A stretch of 64,000 nt of DNA from JAUWGC01 sp963753055 (GTDB lineage: Bacteria > Bacteroidota > Bacteroidia > Bacteroidales > B18-G4), in assembly GCA_963753055.1 (NCBI GenBank), contig CAVWAP010000001.1:248001-312000 (forward strand), in the 5' to 3' direction. Below, one piece after another: positions 9,288 through 18,371 of the stretch. The translations under genes were made by a program, and so were the position numbers. Numbering within the stretch: the first letter of the stretch is position 1; every line of letters begins with the position of its first letter. The notes beneath the pieces were generated by a model. That model ran no database searches. It saw only the letters and a program-made list of their open reading frames with translations, and was not told the DNA's origin.

Positions 9288-10144
9288 TTTCTAAGGCTAA
9301 GCAATGTAAAAAATTGATAAAATCTCAGGTTGTCCGGATCCTTGCTGAATTCCAGGTCGGCTGGTTTACTGATCAACTTAATTTGACCAATATATGATTC
9401 GAGGAATTGAAAATCAGCACCCTTTTGATCAAATTCTCCAAACATTGTGACAGCTTGTAGTTTAATGTCAATGCCCAGGTGATCAGTCACATGCATTATG
9501 TGATAAAGAAGGTCTTCCCGGCTTTGGTATGGAAATGTTTGGCAGAACTGAATCTTTGAGTTTAGTGATATGATGTCCAGCTCTCCTTTGCCAATATTTA
9601 CAAAAAGGCCAGGCCCATTAAGGTTGTCCAATAAAACACTGATGTGATGCTTGATGATTGCCTTTGGAAAATGTTTAGCCAGTGATTTACTCAAACTAAC
9701 GGGAATGGCAAATACATTAACAACTTCTTTAGCTGCAATATAATTATTGTTAAAGGTGAATTCTGATCCAGATAAGATATCCTGGTCTAAAGTCAGAAAA
9801 CTCTCCTGTTCCTTTTCTTCAAAGATGTTTTTTGGAACAAGGGAATAAAGCTCATTCTCGATAAATACTTTTACTGATTTGAAAAATGATCCTTTCCAGT
9901 TCTTATCTTTTACCATTTGATCCATAGCCAACGCGAAGGATTCATTGTATGCTGAACTTCCGAACCTGTGAGAGATGTTTGGATTTAATGATTCAAGTTG
10001 AACGACCTGCTGTTTCTCATTATCAAACAACACAAAGGATAGCCAGTTGATGCCCAGGCCAATAAACAGCTCAGCTTGTGTTAGCCCAGCTATATCAATG
10101 GAATTATCGATAAAACTAAAGATAGAAGTGTTGTTAGCTGACAT
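9275..10144 (-). CDS. DUF3822 family protein
   Basis: 289 residues. It matches the Bacteroidota-specific DUF3822 family by context (directly upstream of and overlapping rsmD) and by overall character: a soluble protein with NIGKGELDIISLNSKIQFCQTFPYQSREDLLYHIMHV. That segment resembles an actin/HSP70-like ATPase fold region. The biochemical role is unknown. The next upstream gene (10156-10752) ends 11 bases before this start, suggesting one operon. Confidence 0.8.
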   Translation of the reverse strand: MSANNTSIFSFIDNSIDIAGLTQAELFIGLGINWLSFVLFDNEKQQVVQLESLNPNISHRFGSSAYNESFALAMDQMVKDKNWKGSFFKSVKVFIENELYSLVPKNIFEEKEQESFLTLDQDILSGSEFTFNNNYIAAKEVVNVFAIPVSLSKSLAKHFPKAIIKHHISVLLDNLNGPGLFVNIGKGELDIISLNSKIQFCQTFPYQSREDLLYHIMHVTDHLGIDIKLQAVTMFGEFDQKGADFQFLESYIGQIKLISKPADLEFSKDPDNLRFYQFFTLLSLRKCES

Positions 10145-10155
10145 GGGTTAGGCGG

Positions 10156-10752
10156 TTATTCCCAGTTGCCGTCAGTTGATGGTTCAAGCAATGACCCGAC
10201 TTTAATTCCGGGAAAATGATCCAGGTCTTCTTTGGATTTGATCAGGTTAATCACCAATTGCCTATCCAGCCCTTTCAGGAAGGTGCTGTAATGAGCTTTG
10301 GCTTCAAAGACCGCTACCTTCAAGCCCCCTCTTTCAATTTCACCTGCTTCAAGGGTAAATTCCTGTCCTCCTGAAAAAGGAATGAATCTTAGAGAGTCGA
10401 TTAATGCTATTCTGTTCTTAAATAGTGAATCCCCAACATTTATAAATCCAATTGTATCGTTAATTGTCTTGGTGAAAGTTGTATCTTCCGGGTCAGGAAT
10501 CATGTTAACAACAGGGATTTCGGTATATTTAATGAAGTCAACCAATGTGTCAAAATTAGCTGCATAGGTGCTATGAACCCTTTTGAAAACCAGTTGTGTT
10601 GCCCTAATATCTTTAAGATTTTCAATTACCTGTTCTTCTATCCGGTCTTTCTTGGCATTAAACCTCAGTGGCTCCTGGACACTTTCGTAAACAAGGTATA
10701 CCAATACGATAATGACAATTGCCAGTACTATTTTAATGATAAGGCTTTTCAT
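10156..10752 (-). CDS. Membrane-anchored protein of unknown function, 198 aa
   Basis: A single N-terminal transmembrane helix (IIKIVLAIVIIVLVYLVYES) anchors a soluble domain, probably periplasmic. The sequence has IRATQLVFKRVHSTYAANFDTLVDFIK, which resembles pilin-like or PulG-like small periplasmic domains of Bacteroidales hypothetical proteins, but I cannot assign a function. First gene of a minus-strand run with DUF3822 and rsmD. Confidence 0.75.
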   Translation of the reverse strand: MKSLIIKIVLAIVIIVLVYLVYESVQEPLRFNAKKDRIEEQVIENLKDIRATQLVFKRVHSTYAANFDTLVDFIKYTEIPVVNMIPDPEDTTFTKTINDTIGFINVGDSLFKNRIALIDSLRFIPFSGGQEFTLEAGEIERGGLKVAVFEAKAHYSTFLKGLDRQLVINLIKSKEDLDHFPGIKVGSLLEPSTDGNWE

Positions 10753-10892
10753 AACGATGTTTTTTGGATATGTGCAAATTTAAAACTTTTTTTATATCAA
10801 CCTCGTATTTGCCTATTATTTAATGAAAAAATAATCTTTGTTTTGAATGAAAAATTTACTATATTTCTAGAAGTTAAATATTGGAGGTCATT

Positions 10893-11189
10893 ATGCAAAC
10901 ATACATTTTATTAACGAAGCTGACTCCAGAGCTATTGAAGCAGATGAAGGATCGGGCCAAACTGGGCAATAACTTCATGGAAAAGGTTAGGGATAAATGC
11001 CCACAGGTAAAATTCATCTCACATTATGCTTTGTTAGGTCAGTATGATTTTATGGATATTTACGAGGCACCAGATGCAGAAACGGCTGCCAAGGTATCCA
11101 TGATCAGCCAGGCTAATGGTGCACTTCATGCAGAGAGCTTGCCAGCTATGCCCTATAAGAGGTTTCTTGAGATGATTGATGAAATATAG
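10893..11189 (+). CDS. GYD domain-containing protein
   Basis: 98 residues from the ATG at 10893. I prefer this start because a strong Shine-Dalgarno sequence, GGAGG, lies at 10883-10887, six bases before it; a TTG at 10881 is in frame but lies inside that site. The sequence YILLTKLTPELLKQ and the central GQYDFMDIYEAPDAETAAKVSM fit the GYD family (ferredoxin-like fold dimers, role poorly known). A clear SD sequence is unusual in this window and may mean high or late expression. It converges on the HsdR-N gene. Confidence 0.88.
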   Translation: MQTYILLTKLTPELLKQMKDRAKLGNNFMEKVRDKCPQVKFISHYALLGQYDFMDIYEAPDAETAAKVSMISQANGALHAESLPAMPYKRFLEMIDEI

Positions 11190-11197
11190 AAGTCTTA

Positions 11198-11656
11198 CTA
11201 CTTATCTTTAATCTGACTGTAATCAGGCACATCGGCCAGGAATTCATAATTACCCTTTTCATAATTGATCTTAGAGCAGTAATGTTCTAAGCCGTTGGTT
11301 ACTACCAGATAATCAACCTTTAGACTCATGTTATAACGTGCAGCCTGGTCAAAAGTATCCTGCGAGACTTTTACCTCAGGGGATTTGCATTCAACGATCA
11401 ACCTGGGCTCCCCATGGTTGTCAAATAGTACAATATCCGATCGCTTTTGCATCTTAAAAAGTTTTAAAGCATATTCAACACTGATCAGCGACATGGGATA
11501 ATTCTTTTCAGTGATAAGAAAATGAATGAAATTCTGACGGACCCATTCCTCTTTGGTCAGGGCTACATACTTTTTTCGGATAATATCAAATACAGACAGT
11601 TTACCCTCGCTCCTCTGAATCTTAAGATTATATTGTGGAAGGTTTAACGGGATCAT
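11198..11656 (-). CDS. HsdR N-terminal-domain (PD-(D/E)xK) protein
   Basis: 152 residues corresponding only to the N-terminal nuclease-like domain of type I restriction subunit R (HSDR_N_2). The PD-(D/E)xK core is visible as KRSDIVLFDNHGEPRLIVECK (Asp then ECK). No helicase domain and no hsdM or hsdS genes are present, so this is not a restriction system. Free-standing HsdR-N proteins are widespread in Bacteroidota and, from memory, usually neighbour holA. Here its start overlaps the end of the HlyD-like gene by 4 bases (ATGA type), so it is transcribed as the last gene of the lanthipeptide operon or has inherited that position. Confidence 0.85.
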   Translation of the reverse strand: MIPLNLPQYNLKIQRSEGKLSVFDIIRKKYVALTKEEWVRQNFIHFLITEKNYPMSLISVEYALKLFKMQKRSDIVLFDNHGEPRLIVECKSPEVKVSQDTFDQAARYNMSLKVDYLVVTNGLEHYCSKINYEKGNYEFLADVPDYSQIKDK

Positions 11657-13002
11657 ATATTCTCAGGTGCTTCAATTTCTTTGACTGAGCGGTTCTGGAT
11701 AAGTGATCGTATGGGCCTTATGACCCTGACAATAAACCTGATATCATCAGTGATGATTTCTCCAACACCTTTCATCTTTTGATTGAAATTCAATTCAATA
11801 CCATAATTTGTAGTCAGGCCATTTGGAAGGCTTACTTCAACGGAATACAGATTATCTGCTGGTACCGTAGAAATATTACAGATTACACCCTTGACCATCC
11901 CGAACTCCATGTAGGGATAATTGAAAAATTTGATGTTAACACGCTGCCCAACCTCGACCTTTCCGGACCCCTTGATTGGCATCAGCATCTTACCGATGAT
12001 ATTGGTAGAGTCATATGGGACAATTGAAACGACCTTTTCGCCGGTTACGACATTCTGGTTCTCTGACCAGAACCTTGTAAAAGTGGCAATGCCATTGATG
12101 GATGCCCTGATCAGATAATTCTGCTCCCAGATATCTATCTGACTGACCAGGTTATCAAAAGACTCTCTCAGGTTAAGCTTGAAGGTGCTGCTGTCCTGTT
12201 GAAACTGCAATTGATAATCAAGTATCTGCTTTTCGAGTTCGGCGATTTTGATCCTGGTATCGGCCAGGTTGGCACGGGATCCTTCAAAATCACTTTTCTT
12301 TTTCAACATCTCGCTCTTCTTCTGTTCCAGCTCTTGCTCTGCGATGGTATTACTCTCAAAAAGCGATTTGTGCCGTTCATAGTCTTTTACCGCAAGGTCA
12401 TAGTCTTCCTGTAAAGTGGTCCGTTGATCATAAGAATACTCGTAGAATAAGCTGTAATCGCCAACCTGCTCTTCCAAAGCTTCAATCTTCTGATTGTAAA
12501 AGTCGACCTTGAGGAAACTTTCATAATCAAGGTAACTCTTCAGGAAGAGTGAATAAAATGACTGGATCTCACCCAGGTTATTATATTGCTCATAATCAAA
12601 CTTATGAATTCCCTTGCCATGACCATTAAGGATGCTTGATTTGATAGAGTCAAGATCTTCTTTCAATCTGAACACCTCATCGCTGTTGGCAGGATTTTCT
12701 ATAATGGCAATTTTTTGCCCCTCAACAACGTGGTTATTGTCGTTGATGAAGAAGTGCTCGATCTTACCTGTTGACCTGGCAATAATTTCAGCTGGCGGAT
12801 TTTGAGTTATTACCTCAATTTCAGCATTGATGAAATCAGGATATTTAAAAAACCAGCTACCGACGAATATAAGTATAATGATGATGAGGAAAAGGGTTAT
12901 TCCCCATCTGATGATCCATGGAGGTACAGTGCCAAGGATTTCCTGGACTGGTTCGGATCGTAATTCAATTTCGGTTAATTTTTTACCTTTAACAGGCGTC
13001 AT
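11653..13002 (-). CDS. HlyD-family membrane fusion protein of the RiPP exporter
   Basis: 449 residues. One transmembrane helix near the N-terminus (WGITLFLIIIILIFVGSWFF, about residues 33-52), a biotinyl-lipoyl-like hairpin (IIARSTGKIEHFFINDNNHVVEGQKIAII), a long coiled coil (about residues 105-285, KDYERHKSLFESNTIAEQELEQK) and a C-terminal beta-barrel. This is the periplasmic adaptor linking an inner-membrane peptidase-containing ABC transporter to an outer-membrane channel. It follows the ABC transporter gene by 28 bases in the same operon. No TolC-like gene is nearby, so the outer-membrane factor must be shared. Confidence 0.88.
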   Translation of the reverse strand: MTPVKGKKLTEIELRSEPVQEILGTVPPWIIRWGITLFLIIIILIFVGSWFFKYPDFINAEIEVITQNPPAEIIARSTGKIEHFFINDNNHVVEGQKIAIIENPANSDEVFRLKEDLDSIKSSILNGHGKGIHKFDYEQYNNLGEIQSFYSLFLKSYLDYESFLKVDFYNQKIEALEEQVGDYSLFYEYSYDQRTTLQEDYDLAVKDYERHKSLFESNTIAEQELEQKKSEMLKKKSDFEGSRANLADTRIKIAELEKQILDYQLQFQQDSSTFKLNLRESFDNLVSQIDIWEQNYLIRASINGIATFTRFWSENQNVVTGEKVVSIVPYDSTNIIGKMLMPIKGSGKVEVGQRVNIKFFNYPYMEFGMVKGVICNISTVPADNLYSVEVSLPNGLTTNYGIELNFNQKMKGVGEIITDDIRFIVRVIRPIRSLIQNRSVKEIEAPENI

Positions 13003-13030
13003 CGGTATGTTTTACATCAAAACAGGCTAT

Positions 13031-15220
13031 TTAGTTACCTAATTCCAGCTGATTTTTTACCAATTGGTAGTATGCGCCTTTCTTAGCAGTAAGTTCTTCG
13101 TGGTTGCCTGTTTCTATAATGCCACCATTTTCAAGGACAATAATCTGGTCTGCATTCTTGACAGTACTCAGGCGATGAGCTACGATAATGACAGTCTTGC
13201 CCTTGTAAAACTGCTCAAGGTTTTCCATGATGGCTTTTTCATTGTTGGCATCAAGGGCATTGGTGGCTTCATCAAAAAAGAGGTATTCAGGGTTTTTGTA
13301 AACTGCCCTGGCAATCAGGAGACGTTGTTTTTGTCCCTGGCTCAGACCGACCCCTTCCAGGCCTATCCTGGTGTTATAGCTTAGTGGCAGGGATTCAATA
13401 AACTCTTGTATATTGGCTATCTTCACTGCTTTGAGCAACTTCTCTTTGTCGGGGAACTCATCACTGACAGTGATATTATTGGCGATTGTGTCGGAGAAGA
13501 TAAAACCATCCTGCATGACAGCACCGCAATGCTGCCTCCAAGTACGATTGCTTATATTCACAAGGTTGGTGTCTCCAATGCGTATCTCACCATTGACAGG
13601 AGGATAAAATCCCAGCATCAGCTTCACCAATGTCGTTTTGCCACTTCCACTTGGGCCTACAATGGCTGTAACCTTGTTGGCAGAGATATGAATATTAACA
13701 TCATCAAGGACCAGTTTGGAATGTGGCCCTTCGTATTGGAAGGACAGGTTTTTCAGGTCAATGCTTTTCTTATCAGGGATTGTTTGGATCCTTGCTTCAC
13801 CTGGCCTTTCCTCATCTTCATTCAGATGGATCTCACCCAAACGTTCCAGGCTTATCTTGGCATCCTGTGTAGACCTGATAAACTGTATCATCTGCTCTAT
13901 GGGGCTGTTCAGCTGGCCGATGATAAACTGCACGGCCATCATCATACCCAGCGACATTGAACCATTGACAACTGATTCTGCAGCGACAAAGATGATCAGG
14001 ACATTCTTCATCTGGTTAAAGAAAACGGCACCAGCCTGCTGGTACTGGTTAATTGCCAGGCCCTGAATATTTACCCTGAATAGTTTGGATTGTATCTTTT
14101 CCCATTCCCAGCGCTTTTGCTTTTCACAGTTATTGAGCTTGATCTCCTCCATGCCGGTGATGATCTGGATCAGGTTACTCTGGTTTTCGGCCTGTTGTGC
14201 AAACCTTTTGAAATCAACCTCACGGCGTTTTTTCATGAATAAGAGTACCCAGGCTGCATACAATGCACTTCCTATAATAAAGATGAGAAAGATGGTCATG
14301 CTGTAATAGCCCAGGACGATAGCGAAGATCACCAGTGTGAACAGGGAGAAAAGGATATTTAATGAAGATACAGCGAGGAAGTTTTCAATTCTTGAATGGT
14401 CCCCGATACGTTGGAGCAGGTCGCCAACAAGTTTAGTGTCGAAAAACTTAACCGGCAACCGCATCAGTTTGATCAGGAAGTCAGATATCAAGGATATGTT
14501 AACCCTTGTCGTCACATGCAGAAGGATCCAGCCCCGGATAAACTCTACCGAGGTCTGGCTGATGACCAGTACGACCATGGCGATCAGGACAAGGCTGATA
14601 AAGGATAAATCCTCATTGGAGATGCCGATATCCACAATTGCCTGGGTGAGAAATGGAAAGATAAGCTGGATCAAGCTTCCCAGTAACAGGCCGAGAATGA
14701 GTTGGATGACATGTTTTCTGTGAGGCTTGACATATGAAAAGAGAAAGCGAAAGCTTTTTTTGTCTATCGCTTCTCCATCCTGCTTGTAAAAATCCGGTGT
14801 TGGATCAAGCAGCAGGCATACACCCTGGTATTCTCCATCAACCTTGGTGCTGGCCCAGCCTTGCAAGAATTCCTTACGGGAATATTTAATGAGTCCGTGT
14901 GCCGGATCAGCAACATAGACATTATTTTTTTTGATCTTGTAAACGACAACAAAATGTTGTTGTTTCCAGTGAACGATGCACGGTAATGGTGCTTCTTTTG
15001 CCAGCTTTTCAAGGTTCAGCCTCACTCCCATTGTCCGAAACCCGATCGATTCTGCTGCATCGCTGGTTCCAAGCAAAGAAACACCTTCCCTGGTTATATA
15101 GCTCCTGTCACGAAGAGTTTGTAAAGAATAGGACTTACCATGGTACTTTGCAATCATCCTAAGACAGGCAGGACCGCAATCCATTGCATCCAATTGTTTA
15201 TAAAAGGGGAAACTGAACAT
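13031..15220 (-). CDS. Peptidase-containing ABC transporter (C39) for double-glycine leader peptides
   Basis: 729 residues, full length for a PCAT. The N-terminal C39 peptidase domain has the catalytic Cys in QLDAMDCGPACLRMIAKYHG, the His in QQHFVVVYKI and the Asp in VADPAHG. A six-helix ABC membrane domain follows (about residues 160-440), then the ATPase domain with Walker A GPSGSGKT, signature GLSQGQKQRLLIARA, Walker B YLFFDEATNALD and H-loop VAHRLST. Family knowledge: it cuts the leader after a Gly-Gly motif and exports the modified peptide. Its place between the split dehydratase genes and HlyD fits a RiPP exporter. All key residues are present, so it should be active. Confidence 0.95.
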   Translation of the reverse strand: MFSFPFYKQLDAMDCGPACLRMIAKYHGKSYSLQTLRDRSYITREGVSLLGTSDAAESIGFRTMGVRLNLEKLAKEAPLPCIVHWKQQHFVVVYKIKKNNVYVADPAHGLIKYSRKEFLQGWASTKVDGEYQGVCLLLDPTPDFYKQDGEAIDKKSFRFLFSYVKPHRKHVIQLILGLLLGSLIQLIFPFLTQAIVDIGISNEDLSFISLVLIAMVVLVISQTSVEFIRGWILLHVTTRVNISLISDFLIKLMRLPVKFFDTKLVGDLLQRIGDHSRIENFLAVSSLNILFSLFTLVIFAIVLGYYSMTIFLIFIIGSALYAAWVLLFMKKRREVDFKRFAQQAENQSNLIQIITGMEEIKLNNCEKQKRWEWEKIQSKLFRVNIQGLAINQYQQAGAVFFNQMKNVLIIFVAAESVVNGSMSLGMMMAVQFIIGQLNSPIEQMIQFIRSTQDAKISLERLGEIHLNEDEERPGEARIQTIPDKKSIDLKNLSFQYEGPHSKLVLDDVNIHISANKVTAIVGPSGSGKTTLVKLMLGFYPPVNGEIRIGDTNLVNISNRTWRQHCGAVMQDGFIFSDTIANNITVSDEFPDKEKLLKAVKIANIQEFIESLPLSYNTRIGLEGVGLSQGQKQRLLIARAVYKNPEYLFFDEATNALDANNEKAIMENLEQFYKGKTVIIVAHRLSTVKNADQIIVLENGGIIETGNHEELTAKKGAYYQLVKNQLELGN

Positions 15221-15265
15221 GCTGGCTAAATATGAGTCAAATATAGTAAAAATTGCCTATTGGCA

Positions 15266-16162
15266 TTACTGGTATTTGTTTTTTGCCACTTTGGACTTAT
15301 AGGTTCGAAACAGGAAATCATAAAGGACCATCTCCATGGTCCTTTGCCTTGCCCTGAACAATCTGTTCATCATCATATGGATATAATTGCTCAGCAAATC
15401 ATCCAGCACCAGGGTCTTATCTTTCTCAATATATAAAAGGATCTTAGAAGTTATTGTTTCTATTCTTGCCGACCTGATCTTAATGATATTTCGAACATAT
15501 TTGCTCATGACATTATCCTCAGCACCATAGATCCTGGCTTCAATCTTCCCTTTATGCTCCCGGTACTTTTTGCTTATCTGCTTTGCCAGGTTACTGTCTT
15601 TATGAAACTCTTTTCCAAAACTCAGATTCATATTCCTGAGCAACTCCACTTTTTGAGTATCCTGGTATTTGAAATCATCCAGTAACGCGTTTATTGCCTG
15701 CAGGCCGACAAGCCACCTTTCTTCTTCATTCCGATCCCCTGACAGAACATCTAACAGTTGTATACACATTTCACTGTCATAAAAGAAGATCATTTCGGAA
15801 TACCCCAGGGTGCTGGGGCCATAGCGTTCAATCTCAGGATGATAGGTGTCAAGTTGAATTTTGTGTATCAGGCCGTTTTGGAGATATGACTTTGAAAAAT
15901 CCTTAAAGAGATCAACTGTAATCTGAAAATTGCATTTATCAGGCAGGTGCAACCTGAGCCTGAGGTGATAATCCGGATCAACATACCGAATAAAAAACCA
16001 TCGGTCAATCAACTTATCTTCAAATAATTTCATGACAAGTGGATTCACCAGGTGGCAAAGCAATCTGTCTCCTGTTTTCGGACCCGAATATATTTTAAAA
16101 TATACCCATTCCGAACCGGGACTGAAGCTTCTTTGCATGCTATGGCTATCAGGCTGAATCAC
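15266..16162 (-). CDS. Lantibiotic dehydratase elimination-domain protein (thiopeptide-type/SpaB C-terminal)
   Basis: 298 residues, matching the stand-alone SpaB_C / thiopeptide-type bacteriocin biosynthesis domain, the half of LanB that removes glutamate from glutamylated Ser/Thr to give dehydroamino acids. Recognisable segments are GSEWVYFKIYSGPKTGDRLL, WFFIRYVDPDYHLRLRLHL (the RYxDPxxHLRLR signature) and YHPEIERYG. The start overlaps the end of the 740-residue LanB N-terminal gene by 14 bases, so the two halves are translationally coupled. Split LanB enzymes are known from Bacteroidota such as the pinensin producer. The gene ends 45 bases before the exporter start. Confidence 0.92.
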   Translation of the reverse strand: MIQPDSHSMQRSFSPGSEWVYFKIYSGPKTGDRLLCHLVNPLVMKLFEDKLIDRWFFIRYVDPDYHLRLRLHLPDKCNFQITVDLFKDFSKSYLQNGLIHKIQLDTYHPEIERYGPSTLGYSEMIFFYDSEMCIQLLDVLSGDRNEEERWLVGLQAINALLDDFKYQDTQKVELLRNMNLSFGKEFHKDSNLAKQISKKYREHKGKIEARIYGAEDNVMSKYVRNIIKIRSARIETITSKILLYIEKDKTLVLDDLLSNYIHMMMNRLFRARQRTMEMVLYDFLFRTYKSKVAKNKYQ

Positions 16163-18371
16163 TGGGCAGATCAGATTTATAAAATGATGCGATTATTTCA
16201 TGATTATATGTTCCGGTTTTGCAGTGAACCACTGCTTTACCTGAGGGGAACAGGCATTCTTTAATAGTAATTTCCTGACGTCCCTTTATTAATCCCGTCA
16301 AGAGAGTTGTACTATATTGGTTATCCAGGTTAAACAGCAGCTCATTATCAAAATCTGATAACAAGACCATTTTGGGCATCTTAAATTTTACTCTCCAGGT
16401 GTTTACTTCTTCAAAATTCTTTCTTTTCAATCGCCAGGTTGCTGGAGCTAATACGATATTTTCAAAGACTACTCTTGGGGAGAAGGTGTATTTTGATTCC
16501 ATGGAGCCCCATGAAAAGCTCAGATTATCATGCATACCCTGCGATTGAAGATCACAAAGGAAACGGTATACAGGTATAGCATTTCTGGAATAGTTATGAG
16601 CTGAACTAAGTCTTGGGACCACCTGCTTTCCAAGTCGTTTTGACCACAATATGATTTGCTCATTTCTTACAGCTACAAACAGGTCCTTAGCCGGGATTTG
16701 CTGACTTTGAGGCAAGTTTGATTTTGCCAGGTAAGGTATTTCGTATTCTCTTAATGAGGGCCTTTGAAGAATGTTACCTGTTCGTTCTTCAGGCAGGTGA
16801 ATGATCTCTGCCAGGATACTGTCCGGGTAATATGTTGCGTCCTGAGCTACAATATCTTTGGCATGCCTGTGAATATCTTCATTAATATGGCAGAAACGAC
16901 CAATCATGCTGGTTGCAGCAGCCCCACCGGCCCATAGGATCTCAATACCAGGATTCCCTGGATCATCTTCCAGTAATCGAAAGCAGACATTGAATGTTGG
17001 AGGTAAATCATCAGGGGTGACTTCCAGATCTTGAAGGTCATTTTCGGTTATTTGGATTTTGTCATGATCATGTTGTAAAGCCTCTATATATTTCTCAAGC
17101 AGCAGATCATCCTTGGGATACCAGGACATTTGTTCTGAATTACTGTCTTGCAGGGGTAGACGGAGGTCGTCAATTAATGGAGAAGGGTCCATTTGATGAA
17201 TGCTCATACCATAAGGTATTCCCAGCTCCGGATCGAGTGCATGCAGCAATGGAACCTCTCTCATCCCAAAGCGTTCAGTAAACTTCTTATTAAAATTCTG
17301 TAAGGCCTGGTTTTCTGTCATGGGACTTAAAGCTTTTAATACCCAGAGTGCTCTTTGTAGCTTAGTTATTATTGTTTTGTCAAGATTGCAGGTTTTGCAG
17401 GACTTTTCAAGATCAAGTTGAAATAAGTATTTGTTGTTATAACTTGTGCCCAGCTTATCAAGTTCCTTTGTGAGCTGTGAGAAATGATTCAATAAGTTAC
17501 CACTGCCTGGATCCTGTTTAAGTTCTCCCTGGATCCTGCCCAGGCTGTTGAGTTTTTGTTTGGTGCCATTGATCATACCCAGAATGCCAATAATCTCTTT
17601 AAGGAAATAAGAACTTGAGATGCCAGGCTCTAACCCTGACATGAGCACCTGATTTTCAATTAATTCATTGATAAACGGGATGGAATCATTCTCATCATAA
17701 TCATTTGAAACCAGGTCCTGTGCAAGTTCGGAAACAGTTTTTCCTGAAACTGCTTCTGTCAGAATGATTTTAATGCCTGGATCATTATTAATTTCAACGA
17801 CATGATGAGTCCTTGATTTATTTTCATACCTGAATTCAATATATCTGATTGTGTCTCCGATGTAGTAAATCGTAGGGTTTGGATAATAGGGGACCTGGTT
17901 CCTGATGCGGCTGTTTAAAAGCTGATCCCTGGCAAAATCGCAGAGGTACTGCATGTCCAGCTGAATATGACATCTGGCTTTGGAATATGGATGAATTTCT
18001 ATGCTTGTGCTGACGTCCCAGCTGCCCAGGTTAACACCGGCAAACAAGCCAAAAGGAGTGGGCCGGAAAGACATTCTTAGCAGGTATTTGAACAGGGCCT
18101 GAACCAGTTTAACGGATGCATCAGCATCTGTCACCTCTCCTCCATCCAGCTTTTCCAATTGCAGGTATAGGTCAGGTGAGGCAAGATATACAGCTTCCCG
18201 TATAATTTCATCCTGCCAACATTTCATAATCTGGTTTTCCGAAAGATATTGTTGCTCCAGCAATGAAGAGATATACTGGTATGGCAGGGTAGGTGTCCTG
18301 AGCAGAAAATGGTTAAAGCATTGATAAGGGTATTGATCTTTCATGGCTGCCACTAGTTTATCAGAAGGCAC
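16149..18371 (-). CDS. Lantibiotic dehydratase glutamylation-domain protein (LanB N-terminal)
   Basis: 740 residues, corresponding to the Lant_dehydr_N half of class I LanB, which glutamylates Ser/Thr of the precursor using glutamyl-tRNA(Glu). Typical segments are NHFLLRTPTLPYQYI at the N-terminus, KYLLRMSFRPTPFGLFAGVNLG (about residue 90-112), the FTERFGMREVPLLHALDPELGIPYG block (about 370-395) and PRLSSAHNYSRNAIPVYRFLCDLQ near the C-terminus. The elimination domain is not in this chain but in the next gene. It overlaps the LanC-like gene by 19 bases at its 5' end. It is long enough to be intact. Confidence 0.93.
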   Translation of the reverse strand: MPSDKLVAAMKDQYPYQCFNHFLLRTPTLPYQYISSLLEQQYLSENQIMKCWQDEIIREAVYLASPDLYLQLEKLDGGEVTDADASVKLVQALFKYLLRMSFRPTPFGLFAGVNLGSWDVSTSIEIHPYSKARCHIQLDMQYLCDFARDQLLNSRIRNQVPYYPNPTIYYIGDTIRYIEFRYENKSRTHHVVEINNDPGIKIILTEAVSGKTVSELAQDLVSNDYDENDSIPFINELIENQVLMSGLEPGISSSYFLKEIIGILGMINGTKQKLNSLGRIQGELKQDPGSGNLLNHFSQLTKELDKLGTSYNNKYLFQLDLEKSCKTCNLDKTIITKLQRALWVLKALSPMTENQALQNFNKKFTERFGMREVPLLHALDPELGIPYGMSIHQMDPSPLIDDLRLPLQDSNSEQMSWYPKDDLLLEKYIEALQHDHDKIQITENDLQDLEVTPDDLPPTFNVCFRLLEDDPGNPGIEILWAGGAAATSMIGRFCHINEDIHRHAKDIVAQDATYYPDSILAEIIHLPEERTGNILQRPSLREYEIPYLAKSNLPQSQQIPAKDLFVAVRNEQIILWSKRLGKQVVPRLSSAHNYSRNAIPVYRFLCDLQSQGMHDNLSFSWGSMESKYTFSPRVVFENIVLAPATWRLKRKNFEEVNTWRVKFKMPKMVLLSDFDNELLFNLDNQYSTTLLTGLIKGRQEITIKECLFPSGKAVVHCKTGTYNHEIIASFYKSDLPSDSA

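Noticed and set aside
10573..10914. 113-residue plus-strand frame before the GYD gene
   Set aside because: It overlaps a conserved minus-strand gene and the AT-rich gap and has no codon bias or signature.
11198..11656. Type I restriction system
   Set aside because: Only an HsdR N-terminal domain of 152 residues; no helicase part, hsdM or hsdS.
14085..14723. Plus-strand frames opposite the ABC exporter as a hidden precursor peptide
   Set aside because: They are shadows of a well-conserved transporter and lack a GG leader or a Cys/Ser/Thr core.
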